NCBI GenBank assembly: GCA_013398295.1
Contig: VZSF01003235.1
Span: 186,001 to 250,000 of the forward strand
Source of the DNA: Chionis minor
Taxonomy: Eukaryota; Chordata; Aves; Charadriiformes; Chionididae
Length of the DNA: 64,000 bases
Direction: 5' to 3'
Part shown: one piece after another, positions 12,496 to 25,264 of the stretch
How the letters are laid out: the number at the start of each line of letters is the position of its first letter
Position numbering within the stretch: position 1 is the first letter of the stretch
Position numbers and translations under genes: made by a program
The notes under the pieces: generated by a model
Seen by the model: the letters and a program-made list of their open reading frames with translations, nothing else
Database searches by the model: none
What the model was told of the DNA's origin: nothing

Positions 12496-15400
12496 ACAAT
12501 TCATTACACTATAGTCTTCAAATGGTACTACTGCGGGATTGCTGTACATTCAGAAAAGAGAAGACCGACAGAAAAAGGCTTATTGGGGGAAAACCCCACT
12601 TCTCTGAACTGTGACCAAATAAAGCTTTTCAATAGGTTCTGAATTGATGCCCTGAAGGGGGTAAAAATGAGCACTGAGGGTTTTTTAAAACGTTAACAGT
12701 ACCTGAAGACCTACATACACAAAAAGCATGTAAAAAAATATTTCTGCAGTGAATAAAAGAAGACTTAACACGCATATCGGCTCTTTAAGCTGGAAAGAGA
12801 ACTAATGTCACATTGGCTGCAAAAGAATAAGACCTAGTCATAGTACAAACAAGGCTAAGAGGAGAAAAGGATACGGGGATAAATTAGTGCTGGGGATTTA
12901 GGCAGTAGAAAAGAAGAGAGCAAGGCCAACTTAGAGACAGATTTGTCAATTTTTGTCAGTTCCCTCCAATACTTGAAGAAATTTGGTTTTCTCCAGAATT
13001 ATTTAGGGAGGCAGACAAAAGCAATGCGTCACAATGTCATTATAAAAATAAATGAAAAATAAAACACACCATTCTCATTTCTGGGGCAACGATTTTTAAC
13101 AGCAAAAGTTTTGCCCTTTTCAAGAAAGTTACAAAAACAACTTTCGCTGACAGTCTTAATAGAATTCGCTTGCCCCTTTTTGGGAAACCATAATTGATGA
13201 CCTTCATTTTTACAGGCAAAACATTTCACACAGCTGTAGAAATACTGGAAACACTTGTTGCTTTCAAGATCCTGAAGGTATTTTAAACAACTATATCTCA
13301 AAATCCCGTTGCGTAGGGAAGCTAGCTTGGCTAGAAGAGATTACCCCAGACATACTTGTTTCTCGTTCAGGAAGCGACCCATCTTTCTTGGTTAAAATAT
13401 CCAAATACATGAACGGACACCTCTAAATGGTGCTGTTATGATTAAATCTTCAACGTGCTGCGGCATGGAAAGACTAGTGTTATATTCTTAACAGATGTAG
13501 TGTTGGAACGGGTTTATGCTCTTCAGAGAAACGGCACAGAGTGATTTATCACCCGAAGTGAAGCGAAACGATGCTGAATGGAGTGTGGTCAGTGACGAAC
13601 GCCAACGCCAGCTGATTGAAGTGTACTAAAGAGAGCAAAAGATGGCATCATTGCACTGCTCTAAAGCTTGGAAAAGAAGCCTGGAGCGCTGAAACCTGCC
13701 AGAATTCCTATAACGAGTGGCTTTCCGCTATCTACTTTAAGCAAGGGAATTACGGAGTGTAAATTACGGGGCCTGAGGCCACACACAGTGTCATTTTACC
13801 CACCTCTGGAGGAGGATTTAACCATCAGTACAGCTTGATGCAGAAACAAATTTTCCGATTGATATAGCGTTACTGTACTCAAAGTCCAACATTTTCAAAT
13901 CCTTGCAACCTGAAACCTGGCTTTCCCACATATCCTGCCCGAATCTCCGCTCCGAGGAAAAGCTAAGCACAAGTTACCTTCAATAAGAATGAGCCGTTTC
14001 AATCCTCTGAGAAACAAAGCAGTTCCCAAGACTCTAAGCGGTGTACATAACCTGTGAGGATTTTAAATCTGCACATATATATATATATTCCAGTGAAATA
14101 ACTTTCAGCAGGGATTGCAGTCTTTATTTTTGAGCAACAGAAAATAAAGCAGCAAACCTCGGTCACATTACTACCGTGTTCCCTCAAATGCCTTAAAACA
14201 CAACTGATTTATTTGTTTTTTCCCCTCAAAAGGAGAAAGAGTAATTTCTTTCATTAAATATCAAATATTTACACTTACTGACCACCTTCCCCCTCCCTTT
14301 TTTTTTTTTTTTAACATTTTAACATTAATATTTGGGGGTTTGAAGTTCTAGTCAGCATTGCATTAACTGTTGCTCTAACAAGTGCTAATGCAGTTCCTGC
14401 CTTTCCTCTAAAGGGCTATAAAAACACCGTGCTTTCAGAATTTAGGTAAGGATATAAATCTTGGCTCCAGGTGTTTCTGAATCACTTTCCACAATCCGAA
14501 ATGAAACTCGTCTTGACCAACTCTGAATAAAGTTTGAACGCAGCAGAGGTTTGTACGAAGTCAAACTATCTCGAGTATGTAAAATAAACCCAAACTTACT
14601 GACATATTTACTTTCTGGAAGGCATGTTAAATGAACTTTAAAACCGGATTTGAAAATCCAGCTGTAAAAGGGGTATGCGAGAGTGATAAATGAGGGCTGA
14701 ACACCATCCAGATCACATTCTTAGCTGCAAGAACTACAGCAAGCAAGCAAAAAATACCACCCTGAAGTAACAATTCAGTTTAAATTAGAGTTACTCTTCC
14801 AGCTGAAGTCAATAGCTCTGCTGTGGTTGCTGTCGATCAGAAAAACACACTGGGTGAGAGCGTAAACCAGCTCGGTGTAACAAATACAAACAATGAACTT
14901 TTCAAACGTCATTCCCAAGCGCGGAGCCCAAAACTGCTGCGCTGCCAACCCAACACAACCCCCCCAAGCCCGTTTCCCCCTTCCAGGAGGTTCTGAGCCT
15001 CCCCCCCTTCCTCCTCCTCCCTAGAAAATCCTCCCTCATTATCTTGACTGATTGCTTTGATTAGCAGGCAGCTCAGTCACTCACATTACGTCCTGTGCTT
15101 CAATTCCAGGAAGGTAAAGGTTCACTGATATACTTCAGGTTTACTTAATTAGAAGGAAAATTAGCTTAAATGCTCTGTGGACACAGTGTAGACTGGCTGA
15201 ATAACGCCTGTATTCTGTCTGCACCAGCCGAGACCTGCCTTGAGTGCTTTCTCTATACATTGACAGAGACAAATATTTCCCTTTATATTTACCTCAGAGC
15301 AACAGATGGGTCATGGAGATTTCCATTAGAAACGCTGGGAGTTTGAGATCTGGAGCCAGTAAAAGATCCACTATTGGGTAACTCAGCGAATCCAAATAGC

Positions 15401-17990
15401 CCAGTTACTTTTGGAGTGATTATTTTCTGCTCGTTGTGATTTAGTCTCAATAGGCATTCAATGATATTTGCTTTAGCTAAAAAAAAAAAAAGTCAAGTTT
15501 GAAGAATCATTAGTTTAAGTACTTCAAACCAAACACTAAATTGGACCTTTTTTCCCCTTAAATTACATGAAATACTATTTACATTCTATCTGCCAATGTA
15601 CTTTCGCCAGCTATCTCTGGTTCTGTGTTGCATTCAGCCTACGAAATTCCAAGTCTGGAGTTCAAATAATGTAATCGCCCAATTTCCTTACCGCGTCCCA
15701 GATTTTTCCATCAGTTCCGGATATTGTGGCTCTAGAAAATGGCGTGGGACGCACAGGCATAGCCGAGCGGGCAGCAGCACTTTCTGGGGTGGCCTCGTGC
15801 TTCCACGATTCTGAAAACTGGCCAGGAAGCCGGAGAGCTGCCGTACGCCTGACGCCGGTTATTCCCATGGTGCAGTCACAGGGGTGCACCACAGGGGGAA
15901 TAACGCCTCCCAGATCGACGGGACATCAGTAAAATACACTCTTGGGAACATAAGAATAGCACTAAATGTTAAAGGGAGAAAACACATTGGGGTAATGTGG
16001 CTGGCTAGTACCAGTCTGGTTATTTTTCTGAAGGGAAAAACATGATAAAAGCAGAAAAAAGCATTTTGTAGGGTTGTTTTTTTTTTTTTTAAAATTGTAC
16101 ATTAGAATAGGTAACACAATTACACGAACATGTTCGTCAAAGCCAATTTCCAGCCTTCGATCTGTTCTGTATTTAGAAATGGATTGACATACCCCTCAGC
16201 AATTACCAGAAGCGGTAAGTTTTCAGTGAGAAAATTTTTTTTCCCCCCGTTGCTTAAAATACGACTTTATTAACACGTGTGAGGAAGATGACAAAACTTA
16301 CGTGTTACTAAACTTTTAGCAGCAGCAAAGATATAACTGCACCAGCTACAGGAACAGCCATGCAAAAAAAAAAAAAGTTTGCCAGATACACCAGAGTTGT
16401 GATCTGTTCTTTTTGCTGAATAAAAGGGAAACTCGCAGTAGCCTTTATGTCAGTAGGAAGCGAGCCAGGAAGCGCCAGCAAATGTTGAATAACAGCCCAG
16501 TACGAGAAGTGGAGGCTGTTGAAGGAAGGGCTGGAATAGTTCAAGCCACTTCAGAACACCGCAAAGCCCTTCAGCACCCAGAAGTACAGTTCACACCTAG
16601 TTGAAATCTCACCTAGCTCTAAGGCACGAAAGCCCTGCAGAAAACCTAAGTAAAATTACAGTAAAGGCAAAAATCTGCATAAAATCCACAGAGGTTTTTA
16701 AAATGCTTTTAGAGTTTGCTAAAAAAAAAAAACAAAAACCCCAACAAAACCAAACCAGCTCAGATAGGTGTTAGAGCGTACCTCAGGTTTTGACCAGAGG
16801 TCATACCACACACATTAGGAAGGGTCAGGGTAACCAAAAATAATACCTGGAGATATGAGACAATTAACATAAGGTTGGAGGAATTGGGAAAAAAAAATAA
16901 AAATAGAAATCATCTCTCTACACACTGTCACTCAATAATTCTCAGGGTGGCTTCTCCTTCAGGGCCTCAGCACCCAGAGCAGGGTCCTGCTGCAGCCAAC
17001 TCGCCTTCGGACACGGGAGAAACATCCTGGTGTGGGTACACACCAAAAAAGGGTCCCTGGCGTGGCCGGGGGCTACCCAGCATTATACAAGGTTTCCCGC
17101 ACCAGCTAATCCCTCTCCACCTCCAAAAAACTTCCCACACCTTCTCCAGGAAGGCGACACTTAGGTAAGGCAGCCAACCCTGACCCCAGTTTTGTCAGGA
17201 TTTCTAACCACAAGGTTGAGAAATTAAGGACACTGGTCAGATATACTCACTTTCCAAAAAAACACCTGGCCTTGAGATACCACGAGAGAGACTCACTCCT
17301 TCAGCAATCGACAATTGAAGCCGTTCTCAACAGTTTCTTGACAGTGTTTGAAACGCAGAAACTGGGATCCTTCCAGGAAGGCTGCAAAAGAGAAAATACA
17401 AGTTTTTTGCAATGCAAGAAATCCATAAAAGTGAAATTTGAACAGTAAAATGAACAGCAGCATAACAAAAACTTCAGGCTCAGCAACAGCTTTAACCACG
17501 AGGTATTTAACTTTAAACTTCTTAATAGTAACACCATTCAAAAGTAGAAAAAACAATGAGACAAAGACCCTGTTTTCTGTGGGATTTGGGTGTTTCCTCC
17601 GCCCAAAGACAACGCCAACCTTCAGGTTGTCACTAGCAGAAGAGTAGAAGATGCTGTCGTGCTCTATAAACTTTTGGTCATGGCCTTTCTTAGGGTTTTT
17701 CCAACTAACTGACCCATCCCCTCTCTGGTCAAGAGCAGCAGTTGAACTCCCTGCTGAAGTGACAACGATGAATCCCTGCTGTGTTAAAAACAGCCTTTCA
17801 CCTTCCCCCTGTCGCCCCATTTGGAAACGCAATGTGAAATCTTAGTTTTTCTTAGCTCCCAACTTCTAGACCGCCCTGAGCTTTGAAAAACCTCTGGAAG
17901 CACCCAAGTACCCAAGGAAAAGGTGAATCTAAAGGAACCAAACCCAGCCTTTTGAGAAGGGGCCGGAATAGCCAGCACGAACGTGGAAGT
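12496..17990. other. long intergenic block, no gene recognised
   Basis: About 5.5 kb of unique, mostly AT-rich DNA with no CR1. Homopolymer T and A runs occur near 14298-14313, 15479-15493, 16077-16092 and 16362-16376, and a short (AT)n near 14076-14089. The largest open frame is 179 codons on the minus strand (17293-17832). It and the exon-like frames near 15662-15892 and 16308-16544 match no family I know and are not called as genes. Confidence 0.5.
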
Positions 17991-18255
17991 AAAGCAGAGG
18001 AATAAGCCGCAGGGAATGTGATGGATAAATAGAGGAATATTTACTTTATTTTAGAAAAGTGGAGGAATAAGCCACAGGGAATACAATGGATAAATAGCAG
18101 AATATTCACTGTATTTTAGAAAAGTGGAGGAATAAGCCACAGGGAATATGATGGATAAATAGCAGAATATTTACTTTATTTTAGAAAAGCAGAGGAGTAA
18201 GTCACATGGAATATGATGGATAAATAGGGGAATATTCACTGTATTTTAGAAAAGG
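17991..18255 (+). repeat. 65-bp minisatellite, four copies
   Basis: Four units repeat at an exact 65-bp spacing: the AATAAG/AGTAAG word falls at 18001, 18066, 18131 and 18196. Units 1 and 3 share ATTTACTTTATTTT while units 2 and 4 share ATTCACTGTATTTT, so the array is an ABAB dimer of about 130 bp. A short partial fifth unit follows. Confidence 0.96.
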
Positions 18256-20343
18256 GAGGAAGCGGGTTCTGCTGGCTTGCTACAGGACAGGGATACGGAG
18301 AGAAGAGCAGAAGGCTTCTGCTTATCTCAGAAATTATGAAATATTTAATTGCTTTACAGGTAAGAACTAGCACAGCAAGTCTGAGCAGCTCTAAAGAAAC
18401 ACACGCTACACGTGGATGCTGAGCATTTTAAGGCTCCGAAGGTAAATAACAACGTAGCCCAGAGAAGGAGAGTTACACAGACTGCATAATTTATGTCGGA
18501 CAGATTACTTCTAGAAAATGGCATTGTCACAGCGTGACCTACCTATACATCAAAGAAGTGCTGAAGCCTCCCGTAAGCAGCGGCGGTTTGGCCCAGCTGT
18601 CCTTCATTAAGGGGTTCGAGCGGAGCCGAGGGTTCGACCCTCGAGTCTCTGCTGACAGATGTTGGAGTCATATTTTATTCGGTTGCTTTTCCAAGAAAGG
18701 GCTGAAGCAGTTGCCTTTGCTGACAGGAATCCGAACTGCGGCTTGAATTTGCAGCGGTACCTGTTTCTTACAGGTCAGCCCATGCAATTTCAGCCATGTA
18801 AGTAAGTAGCTTTGGATCTTCCTCGATTTCGTCAAAGCGACGTCTGAGCAGCCTTAAGGTCTTCAGCAGGCACGTTGCTGAAGCTCAGTGCCAGACAGAG
18901 GCCTCAGAAACCCAAATAAAGAGGAAAAAAATGCATAAAGACTTTCATACTAAACAGACACCATGGGTAAGTGAGCCGAGTGGTCAGTTTAAAGGTGTTT
19001 ATCTTTTTAATGGGAGCTTAAATGTAAAATCATTACCCCTAAGTTAAAGTTGTTAGTAAGTACCAAGCCATAAGTTATGTTCCACCACTGACAGTACGAA
19101 ATTAAGTTCCCTTTGAAGGGTGCTGCACTCGGTTTAAAGTTGCAGTTTCCGCAATTATGTGAGAGGCAGGCACATTCCTAAGAATCCATCAAGTTTATCT
19201 ATATTGTCTTTTTGCACTTTTCTGTGACAAATGTCTAATTTTCTTCACATCATATAAACATTAGATGATATGCAATTCCAAGGGACTCAAAGGAGAAGCA
19301 GAAGCCTTCTTCAGCATCTTCATTTTAGAGGGATATTTAGGTAAGAATTCCCATTTAAAACTGTGCTTCCAATATTCCCCATTAAGGATCACAGTCCATA
19401 TAGAGCTAACGTTCCAAAAAGAACCCAGTGTTTGACCTGGGAAAGGGAAAAAAGAAGTGAAAAGATAAAATTGTCACGCCTGGATAAATCAGGGGGAATT
19501 GGTAAAGAAATAGAAATACACGGATACGCAAGGCTGTAACTTGGAAAAGGTTCTGAAGATAATAGACATTCTTGAACTTTTGGAATTTTTCTTTCAGGCA
19601 ATTCTCTGGAATTTCTAGAGTGACATTTGGTTAAGGTCAGAGAACATACTGATAGGCTCACTTTATTCCAGCAAGAACTCAGAAAAGCTGGCAGAAAAAA
19701 GAAAAAAGCAAGCATAAAAGACAACAAAAAGCTGGAGTAAACTGACAAGAAGGCTGTTAGGACAAAGATTTAATGTGAAATACCTTTGTCACAGCTTGAG
19801 CTGAGCAGCTGCCACTAGAAAGTAGAAACATCAAATCCAGATCTATTTATAAATGTTCTGGAAGAGGCGATTATCTCGTGATACAATAGGTTTTGCTGCT
19901 GATGTCCAGGAGAAATTCTGAGGAAAATATGTACTGAAAATATTACCTGGGTGACAAAAAGAGTTGCTGACACAGTTCAGTGCTGCCAAACATACAAGAG
20001 GACACACGACAACTATCACTTTGCAGCGATGGGCTCCCAGTTGATTCTCCCTGTCCAGGAGCGAGATGCTGGATGTGTGGAGGTATCCAACAGGCAAAAC
20101 AGCCCCTTCCCAAGATCCCAGAGACACTACATTTTGCTGTGAAGAATTCAGGTCTCAGAGAGAAACCAAAAAGGAAGGTTAGGATACAATTTACACAGAA
20201 TCCCAGCCTAACACTTAGGTCTTCAAATAACACTGGAGATACTCTTGCTAGTTTCCTGCTGACCTGTTGATGTTTTGCACGCGTTGTTGTCATACTTGAA
20301 GTTTATCCTCTATGTATTTCATCCCTATTTTCTCTCCAGCCAT
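18256..20343. other. intergenic, no gene recognised
   Basis: Unique sequence. A minus-strand stretch at about 19955-20135 is open in more than one frame and ends at a GTAATA donor-like site, but it matches nothing I know. No CR1 is present. Confidence 0.5.
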
Positions 20344-20442
20344 GCAATTTACACACAACCAGTCGCAATTTTCCCAGTATGCTCAACCCACAGCAATTTA
20401 CACATAACCAGTCCCAATTTTCCCAGTATGCTCAACCCACAG
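20344..20442 (+). repeat. 49-bp tandem duplication
   Basis: Two adjacent copies of a 49-bp unit starting GCAATTTACACA begin at 20344 and 20393 and differ at only a few bases. This is a local duplication with no recognised function. Confidence 0.93.
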
Positions 20443-20659
20443 CTTCCACGGGGCATTTCCCAGCGCTACCTTCCCTCCTCCCACCTCTCTCAGGGCTCAG
20501 GTTCTGCAAGAGCCGTCTCCCTGCGCTGGGAAACATCCCAAGCGGCGCCAAATCTCTGCCAACGCGACGGGGGAGGCAACGAGAGCAGCACTTTCACCAC
20601 GGTACTCCACTCACCCTCTTTATTCAGTCCCTCTGCTTCTTGTGGCCATCCCTGTCTTT
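20443..20659. other. short intergenic spacer
   Basis: Unique pyrimidine-rich DNA leading into a CR1 tail. No feature is recognised. Confidence 0.5.
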
Positions 20660-20720
20660 ATGGTTGGACTCGATGATCTTGAAGGTCTCTTCCAACCCAA
20701 GTGATTCTGTGATTCTATGA
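20660..20720 (+). mobile_element. CR1 LINE, extreme 3' tail only
   Basis: Only the last 60 bp of a CR1 remain: ATGGTTGGACTCGATGATC, the CTTCCAACCCAAGTGATTC segment and the terminal GATTCTATGA. This severe 5' truncation is typical of CR1 insertions. Confidence 0.9.
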
Positions 20721-22509
20721 AAGGCAAGGCATAAACGAAAGTATTGGCAAGCAAAACGCCCACGTAGTCCCCTGATACAGTAATAAACACCATTAATAAT
20801 CCCTTCCTTACTGAAGGAGAGAAAAACGGACCAGCGTAAGCGCAACGTTACCCGAGGAGGCTTAAAGCACTCGGTATGCTCAACGCTGAATTAGAATAAT
20901 ATGGCTGGAAACAGTATTTCTGGCATTTCCTAAAGCTCTGGCTTTTGGATTCCTTTTCTTTCAAATAACCACAGAGCAAAATTCTGCTTATCCTAAAATA
21001 TGGGCCATATTGATCTTTTTCTTTATTGATTTTCGACAACAGGAAGCATGAAAGTGAAGCTAGAAAGGAGAATGAGCTGTAGGACTGGCCGCGGAAACGA
21101 TGAGCTCTGTCTTCTCTTTTTTATGTGCCTTTTTCCAACATTAAACGCAAGAAGCCGCCTCCGAGACAGAAAAGCTCGGCTTCAGTTGGTAAAGAAGGAA
21201 AACATTAGCAGGCCAGGGATGAGGAAAACGGATGAGAATGGGGAGTAAAACTCCCTTTTAGCTACAAAAACAGTTTACTGAACTTACAATAAGGACTGCG
21301 TGACAGAGCTGGAACTAACTGGGCTTATCCACCCTTACACACAATGGCGGATTCGTCATCGACATGGAGAAAATCCTTCTCATCATTTGGAAATGCAAGA
21401 AATACAAACCAGCAATTTCTACAGCCATTTTAAGAAAATATTCTTGTGTATCTGCTCTTAAAAGTTAGAAAAAAATGAAAAAAATTATAGGGATTTCATC
21501 CGCAGCACAGGCTCAGTGATGCAAATAAGGGCCCACACGAAGAATAAAAAGTGAAAATAAAACTGAATTTCTCTTAAAAGAGAACCCCCCAGTTTTGAAA
21601 TATTCTCTATATAGCAGATAGCTTTAGAATTTCAAAATTCAGAAACTTAAGCTTTTTGTGAGAAGCTGTATAATTCAACACGTTTATCTGAAGTTCCTAT
21701 TTTCTACGCTGTTGAGAATTTTTATGCGGGGAAAAAAAAAGGCTGATTTTGTCAGCTTATTGGAGAGTTCTTCAGTCTTTAATCCTTTCCCAAACACAAG
21801 GGCCTCACTGCAGACTTGCACTACGGCTCCATTATTCAAAGCTGGGCTTATCTTCTCCCTGACTTCCAGAACCGCAGCTAACCTTCTCCCGATAAGACAA
21901 CGTTGGCTACTGTTATCTGGAAAAAGCAGCAAATGTCAATCTCTTAGGGAAAAAAATGGAGCTTAAAGACTAAACTGTTTATATGACAGTAGACACGTCT
22001 GTCTGTGTTTGCCAATAAACTACACCGAAATAGAAAACACGGATCATAATTTATACGCTTTGTTTACACGAACATGCTACAGGTTCTATTTGCAGTAAGG
22101 GTCAACTTTTTATTTTGTATAATGGCTAACACTGGAGCAACAAAAAAAAAAAAGAAAAAAAGAACCTTCCTCTAGTAAATTATCTGGCTTAAAGTTCAGA
22201 TTTAAGAGCATTATTTTCGCATGGATAGCGGGTTTACTTTACATGGCACGGGATAAGATTCCTCAAATCGCTCCAAATACAACTTCAATTTTTAACAGGA
22301 AAGCACTGAGCCTAATTTAAAAGGGAAATCCTGAGTTCAGGTAAGTTCAAGCTTAGCAAAAACTTGTTAGTTTTAAGGTGTTATGAATAACCTCAGAGAC
22401 AAACAAGGATTAGTCCTTACTAGTTTTTAACAGAAATGGTAAAGTATTAAACTAAGCTACATTCTGAAGCTTTTTCTTCACATTTTTAACCTTTTTTTTT
22501 CCCCCCCTT
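20721..22509. other. intergenic, no gene recognised
   Basis: AT-rich unique DNA. A plus-strand frame of 102 codons at 21658-21966 has no recognisable domain. An A-rich run lies at 22140-22162 and a T/C run at 22491-22508 just before the next CR1. Confidence 0.55.
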
Positions 22510-22785
22510 ACAGAATCACAGAAAGTTAAGGATTGGGAGGGACCTCTACAGATCATCTGGTCCAACCCCCCCGCCAGAGCAGGTTCACCTACACTTTTCC
22601 CTCAAAGGAAAGAAGTTCCTCCTCATATTCATGATGGAACTTCCCATGTTCCAGTTTGTGCCCGTCCCCTCTTGTCCTGTCACTGGGCAGCACTGACCAA
22701 AGCCTGGCCCCCTCCTCCCGGCCCCCTCCCTTGAAGTATTGACCAACATTGATGAGATCCCCCTCACTCTCCTACCCAGCAGACA
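22510..22785 (-). mobile_element. CR1 LINE 3' fragment, divergent subfamily
   Basis: The minus-strand CR1 3' end starts at ACAGAATCACAGAAAG. It keeps the GGGAGGGACCTCTACAGAT and GGTCCAACCCCCC blocks, the TCTTGTCCTGTC block and the GACCAACATTGATGAGATC region. The middle differs from the neighbouring copies, so it comes from another subfamily. Homology fades near 22785. Confidence 0.88.
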
Positions 22786-24269
22786 AGGTTGGAGTAGAAT
22801 AAAGCCCACAGCGCCATCTGATAACGCGAAGACAGGCGAGACGTTGGCTGCATGGTGAGCCAACCTGCTCCTGGTCCCGCCGCTCCTCGGGGAAGTCCCA
22901 CCAGTGCTGCGGAGGCGCTGGGCTGTGACGGTTCCCAACAGGGTCAAACCACGCGCTCCCAATGCCAACGTGGGGCTCTGGAGCAGTTCTCCAGGTGAGA
23001 AAGGTCCAGGGGATCCAGGGGAAGGCGTGCAGTCGCCAGCGGGGAAGGGACAAGGATGTTTAAGCGGCACGTGTCCCCCTTATGTCAGCTAAGGGTCACA
23101 CGTCCCCTAAATAAGGAATGGCCAGAACCCCCTTCGCTCTGTTCCAGAGCCTTGAAAAGAATCCATTTTCTGTACTGATCACTATTTTAGCAGTCAGCCT
23201 CTTACTGTGCCAGCGTTTGGTTTCCTTAACCACCCGTTTATTTCTCCTTTTTCACCCCATTACAAAACCAAAAAGTTTAGAAAACATTGGAAGGTACTTA
23301 AAGATTGATGAAAGTGACTGAACGTTACTAAATCACTGATCAAAGGTGAGTGTTTTGTGGGCTTTATACAGCTAGAAACAATGACAGTATTTATTAATTG
23401 TTATGCTTACCACTACAATGTTTTATTATTACACAGCCACGTAGTCATAGCTGTTTCCTTAAGACAGGAAAAGAAAAATACAGACGTATACCGGACCACA
23501 CAACTCCAGCTGGCCAGTAACACCTAAAAAAAAAAAAAAAAGACACCAAAAACCCCAACAATGCTTCAGTTCTCATTGTATTCAAGGTGACTGTGATATC
23601 TGTGATACTGGGTCTGACCTCACATACATCCTAAAACGTCACAGCACTCAAAAATCACCACCGCAGCCCCAAGGAAGGTTGGGAAGAGCCCCTCGGAGGA
23701 GGCACCATAACGGGAGACAAAGTACCAAAGTATTCACTCACCTCATAAATCATAGGCGAGGCAAATTAAGCTGTGCAGGCAAGCTATTAATGGGGAAGTC
23801 CTTCGTAGCGAAGGGATTTCTAGTCCCCCGAAAGCGGAGGGCGATGCGCAGCGAGTGTCGTGCCGCAGCGATACCACGGGCTGGTACGACCCCAGGGTCT
23901 CCCTCCGGAGCCGCCGGTATGGCTGTCAGCAAAGGAGGAAAAACCTAGCAACAAACAATTTATGTGAAGATTTGCGTTACGTTTGTATTGCAATATTAGC
24001 ATAAATTAATATTGGCAACGAACATTGCACCATATGATTTTGAGAGGCGCAAAAACCCCATTCCATTCCCCCCCCAACAAGCCCTCAATACACCTCCCCG
24101 GTCATCCATGCACCAGACACAAATTCCTGCTCGACCCTGCTGAGCGCAGCATTCTAAAGCATGAGATTTCGATGTTTTTGTTTTAACAGGGAGCTAAAAG
24201 TGTTCTGATGACAACATGGAGAACGCAGAGGGTATTAGCTAAACCCTGGAAGCAGAACAACATACTAGG
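22786..24269. other. intergenic with CpG-rich stretches
   Basis: No known gene. The region from about 22820 to 23060 is GC-rich. The region 23742-23922 is CpG-rich and bounded on the minus strand by good splice-site matches (see findings), but it has a stop in every frame. An A run lies at 23526-23541. Confidence 0.5.
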
Positions 24270-24556
24270 GCATGTAGGGATAGGACGAGGGGGAATGGCT
24301 TTAAACTGGAAGAGGGCAGGTTTAGATTAAACATTAGGAAGAAATTTTTGACTTTGAGGGTGGTGAGGCACTGGAACATTTTGCCCAGAGAGGTTGTTGA
24401 GGCCCCATCCCTGGAGGTGTTTAAGGCCAGGCTGGATGTGGCCTTGGGCAACCTGGTCTAGTGGGAGGTGTCCCTGCCCATGGCAGGGGGGTTGGAGCTC
24501 CATGATCTGCAAGGTCCCTTCCAACCTAAACCATTCTACGGTTCTATGATTGTATG
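24270..24556 (+). mobile_element. CR1 LINE 3' fragment
   Basis: A plus-strand CR1 runs from the end of ORF2 ([20 protein letters not shown], without the shared TGA seen in other copies) through the CATGGCAGGGGGGTTGGAG segment to terminal repeats around GGTTCTATGATTGTATG. It is 5'-truncated. Confidence 0.93.
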
Positions 24557-25264
24557 AAAAAGGCTTTAAACAGAAACACCAATTCAGAGTCCAAGTCCAA
24601 CCACCTCCCCCGCAAAGGGATACAGCCTCTTTTTTTTCCACCCCCCACCTCAAGCATGAAACGGAGTTACGTCAAACATCTTCATTTTTACACCGCTGCT
24701 GCTCACTCGCCCAAGTTTTAGAGGGGTTCCTGGGTGGAACATTTGCTGAGCCTCCTAGGAGGGTAGGAGTCTAACCCATCTCTCTTTCCATACGTCACCT
24801 TGGAAGATGAGGTTGCACTTACCATTCCGCATGGCGCACGAGGAGCAGAGCTACTCCACTGCATCCGCAGGCTGACCATCATGCTACCGTGTGATTTCCC
24901 TACTCATCTGAGCTGGTTTAATTTCAAACTGTTCTTGGTATTAGTAAACTTTTCATTAAATGCACCTCCTTTGTACTTCATGTTGCTTGATTGTCAGCAC
25001 ATTGCCTTATGAACCTAACTTTGTCAGCGTTACATAAATTATGTCCTGCAGACACCTGCTTTTGGTTCATCCAGAGCCCTTGCCCTGCTTCTCTTCTAGT
25101 CCCATCTTTATCGTACCCAGAATTATGTCCTGCCATGTTGATGCTATTTCAACAACCAGAAAAGACCCCCATATTCTACGTGTACATTTTTCAAGGCCAC
25201 AGACATCTCTACTGGGACTTCATTTTGCTCTTTACTCAAGACAGCTTCTCTCCTTAAACAAGGA
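24557..25264. other. intergenic, no gene recognised
   Basis: Unique sequence between two CR1 copies in opposite orientation. I see no exon or motif I can support. Confidence 0.55.

Noticed and set aside
18610..18655. GGTTCGA-type word resembling a tRNA T-loop (GGGTTCGACCCTC)
   Set aside because: No acceptor stem, D-arm or A-box at the right distance. It is a chance palindromic word.
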